Shown in pieces: positions 7,600 through 8,858 of a stretch of 8,858 bases of DNA. This DNA is from Planctomycetaceae bacterium. Lineage in GTDB: Bacteria > Planctomycetota > Planctomycetia > Planctomycetales > Planctomycetaceae. Made by a program: the position numbers and the translations under genes. The first letter of the stretch is position 1; each line of letters begins with the position of its first letter. The stretch lies in the NCBI GenBank assembly GCA_003445035.1, contig DLVV01000048.1:1-8858 (forward strand), read 5' to 3'. Below the pieces are notes generated by a model. The model saw only the letters and a list, made by a program, of their open reading frames with translations, was not told the DNA's origin and did no database searches.

Positions 7600-8858
7600 C
7601 GCCTCCAGTTTCTTCAACCGGTCGGCCAGATCCCGGTTCCGTTTCCGCAGCGATTCCAGTTCGCCCCGCAACCGGTCCAGTTCGGCCGAGGCGGTCTTTT
7701 CCGTCTGCATGGCCTTCAGTGCCGCCTGAGCAGCGACCCGCACGCGGCCTTCCGGATCATGTTCGGCCAGGCTCGCCACCACGTCCTCGGCCGCCTTCGC
7801 CGATCCCCCCAATCGCCTCATCGCCTGCAACGCGACGGCCCGAATCCGCGGGCCCGGAGCCTGCAGCAGCCCGGTCAACCGCTTGACGACCTTTCCGGTT
7901 TCCTCCTCAGGTGTCGCCACCCGGGTCACCCGTTGGCCCAGCCCGGCAATCGCCGCCATCCGGCACCGACGGGGTCGATCGGCACCGGTCCACTCGAGCA
8001 GGATCTCGATCGCCCGCGGCTCCTTGCGGCGTGCCAACGCGGTCAACGCCGCCTGGCGGATCACCTCGCGATGCGAATCCCGCCCCAGGGCGTCTTCGAG
8101 CATCTTCAAAGGCGGCTTACGGATCCGGGCCAGCGATTTCAGGACCGCCGCCTCCACCTTGTAGCTTCGATCTCCTTCTGACCAGGCGGCCTCGAGCACA
8201 TCGGCCACCGCGTCGTTCTTGCCAAAGGCCCCCAGCGCCGTGGCTGCCGCCGAGCGAACGTGCGGGTTGTCCTGTTCCAGGGCCGCCAGCAGGGCCGGAC
8301 GCGACAGGTCGTCAGCCACGCGGCCCAGGGCCGTAGCCGCGGCCACCCGCACACCGTAGAACTTGTCGTTGGACACCGTCTCGACCAGCAGCTTCCGGTC
8401 CGCCGCGTTGCGGCTGGCCGCGAAGTGAGCCACTGCCCGCAGCCGCTCCGGCACTCGCGGAGCACTTTTCAACTGCGCCACCCACCAGCCACGGGCCTTC
8501 TTTTCCTTCACCTCGGCCAGCAACGAGTGCTCGGGATCGACCCGCACCAGCGTCGGCCGTGACGAGACCGGCACGAAGGCCACCTGCCGCTTCTCGGTCA
8601 CCGACAGGTCCAACCGCACAGGTTCGGATCCGCCGGAGACAGCAAACGAGACGGTCAGCGGAAACGCGAACGGTTCGCCCTTCTGGTCCTGTGTCACCTC
8701 GACCCGGACCTGCTTCGCGTCAGCGTCGTAGCGACTCGACACGGTCACCACCGGATGGCCGGGCCGCTCGGTCCAGTCAAAGAAGAACCGTTCCAGGGAA
8801 TGCCCAAGCAGCCGTTCGAAGGTGCGTCGCAGGTCACCGGTCTCGGCCACCTGGTAGG
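7594..8858 (-). CDS. M1-family aminopeptidase C-terminal part with HEAT repeats and coiled coil, 5' end outside window
   Basis: The frame is open to the window edge. A GTG at 8850 could be read as a start, but the sequence continues upstream (Tyr-Gln) and what follows is the late catalytic domain of M1 peptidases, so this is a fragment of a larger protein. Numbering from that GTG: DLRRTFERLLGHSLERFFFDW and the RPGHPVV motif (6-35) match the end of the M1 domain; about 36-112 is the beta-sandwich that follows it; about 130-383 is helical HEAT-like repeats (VRVAAATALGRVAD, VRSAAATALGAFG, IRAVALQAMRRLGG, VRVAAQAALKAM); 387-418 is a coiled coil. The zinc motifs HExxH and GAMEN would lie upstream, outside the window, so activity cannot be judged. 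M1 enzymes remove N-terminal amino acids from peptides; HEAT repeats usually mediate binding. It converges on the WD40 gene with a 3-bp gap. Confidence 0.85.
   Translation of the reverse strand, partial: YQVAETGDLRRTFERLLGHSLERFFFDWTERPGHPVVTVSSRYDADAKQVRVEVTQDQKGEPFAFPLTVSFAVSGGSEPVRLDLSVTEKRQVAFVPVSSRPTLVRVDPEHSLLAEVKEKKARGWWVAQLKSAPRVPERLRAVAHFAASRNAADRKLLVETVSNDKFYGVRVAAATALGRVADDLSRPALLAALEQDNPHVRSAAATALGAFGKNDAVADVLEAAWSEGDRSYKVEAAVLKSLARIRKPPLKMLEDALGRDSHREVIRQAALTALARRKEPRAIEILLEWTGADRPRRCRMAAIAGLGQRVTRVATPEEETGKVVKRLTGLLQAPGPRIRAVALQAMRRLGGSAKAAEDVVASLAEHDPEGRVRVAAQAALKAMQTEKTASAELDRLRGELESLRKRNRDLADRLKKLEAK
7597..7680 (-). other. C-terminal leucine-zipper-like coiled coil of the M1/HEAT protein
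   Basis: Counting from GTG 8850, Leu occupies 391, 394, 398, 401, 408, 412 and 415, with Asn at 405. This is an unbroken alternating 3/4 spacing, with the Asn in an 'a' position. Flanking positions are rich in Arg, Lys, Glu and Asp. Four heptads are enough for a short dimeric coiled coil. The register is read directly from the sequence; dimerisation is inferred. Confidence 0.7.

Noticed and set aside
7083..7886. 267-codon open frame on the + strand across the WD40/M1 junction
   Set aside because: It is out of frame with the WD40 gene and antisense to the M1/HEAT gene, with low-complexity Pro/Arg/Gly translation.

Overview
The window is GC-rich and tightly packed, and its gene content is typical of Planctomycetota. 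It has two DUF1501 proteins with twin-arginine signals, one large PSD1-type cytochrome protein (PSCyt1, DUF1549 and DUF1553), a seven-bladed WD40 propeller, and the end of an M1-type aminopeptidase carrying HEAT repeats. The PSD1/DUF1501 pair is a hallmark of this phylum and is amplified many times per genome. The genus cannot be told from the window.

Layout. From 1 to 1443 (+) lies a DUF1501 gene whose first few codons are outside the window. It converges on a second, diverged DUF1501 gene at 1517-2962 (-). Upstream of that gene on the same strand, 80 bp away, is the PSD1 gene at 3043-6492 (-), so the two form a likely operon. An 84-bp divergent gap (6493-6576) separates PSD1 from the WD40 gene at 6577-7590 (+). 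The WD40 gene then converges, with only 3 bp between stop codons, on the 3' part of the M1/HEAT gene at 7594-8858 (-), whose N-terminal catalytic region is outside the window. No gap exceeds 84 bp. I saw no tRNA, rRNA, CRISPR array, insertion sequence, attachment site or origin.

How the parts may work together. PSD1 has a Sec signal, and both DUF1501 proteins have Tat signals with alkaline-phosphatase-superfamily-like motifs, so all three should be exported. The PSD1 protein has two CXXCH haem-binding motifs and a central region that looks like a beta-sandwich ligand-binding insert. A cell-envelope redox/hydrolase module, perhaps acting on polysaccharides, is a reasonable inference, but the biochemistry of these families is not established. 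The WD40 protein has no signal peptide and should be cytoplasmic. The M1/HEAT protein ends in a short leucine-zipper-like coiled coil, which suggests self-association.

Nothing here is clearly a new defence or mobile system. The points most worth a second look are the opposed DUF1501 cassettes, the near-leaderless promoter geometry in the divergent gap, the shared inverted repeat at the WD40/M1 stop codons, the central PSD1 insert, and the zipper tail of the M1/HEAT protein.
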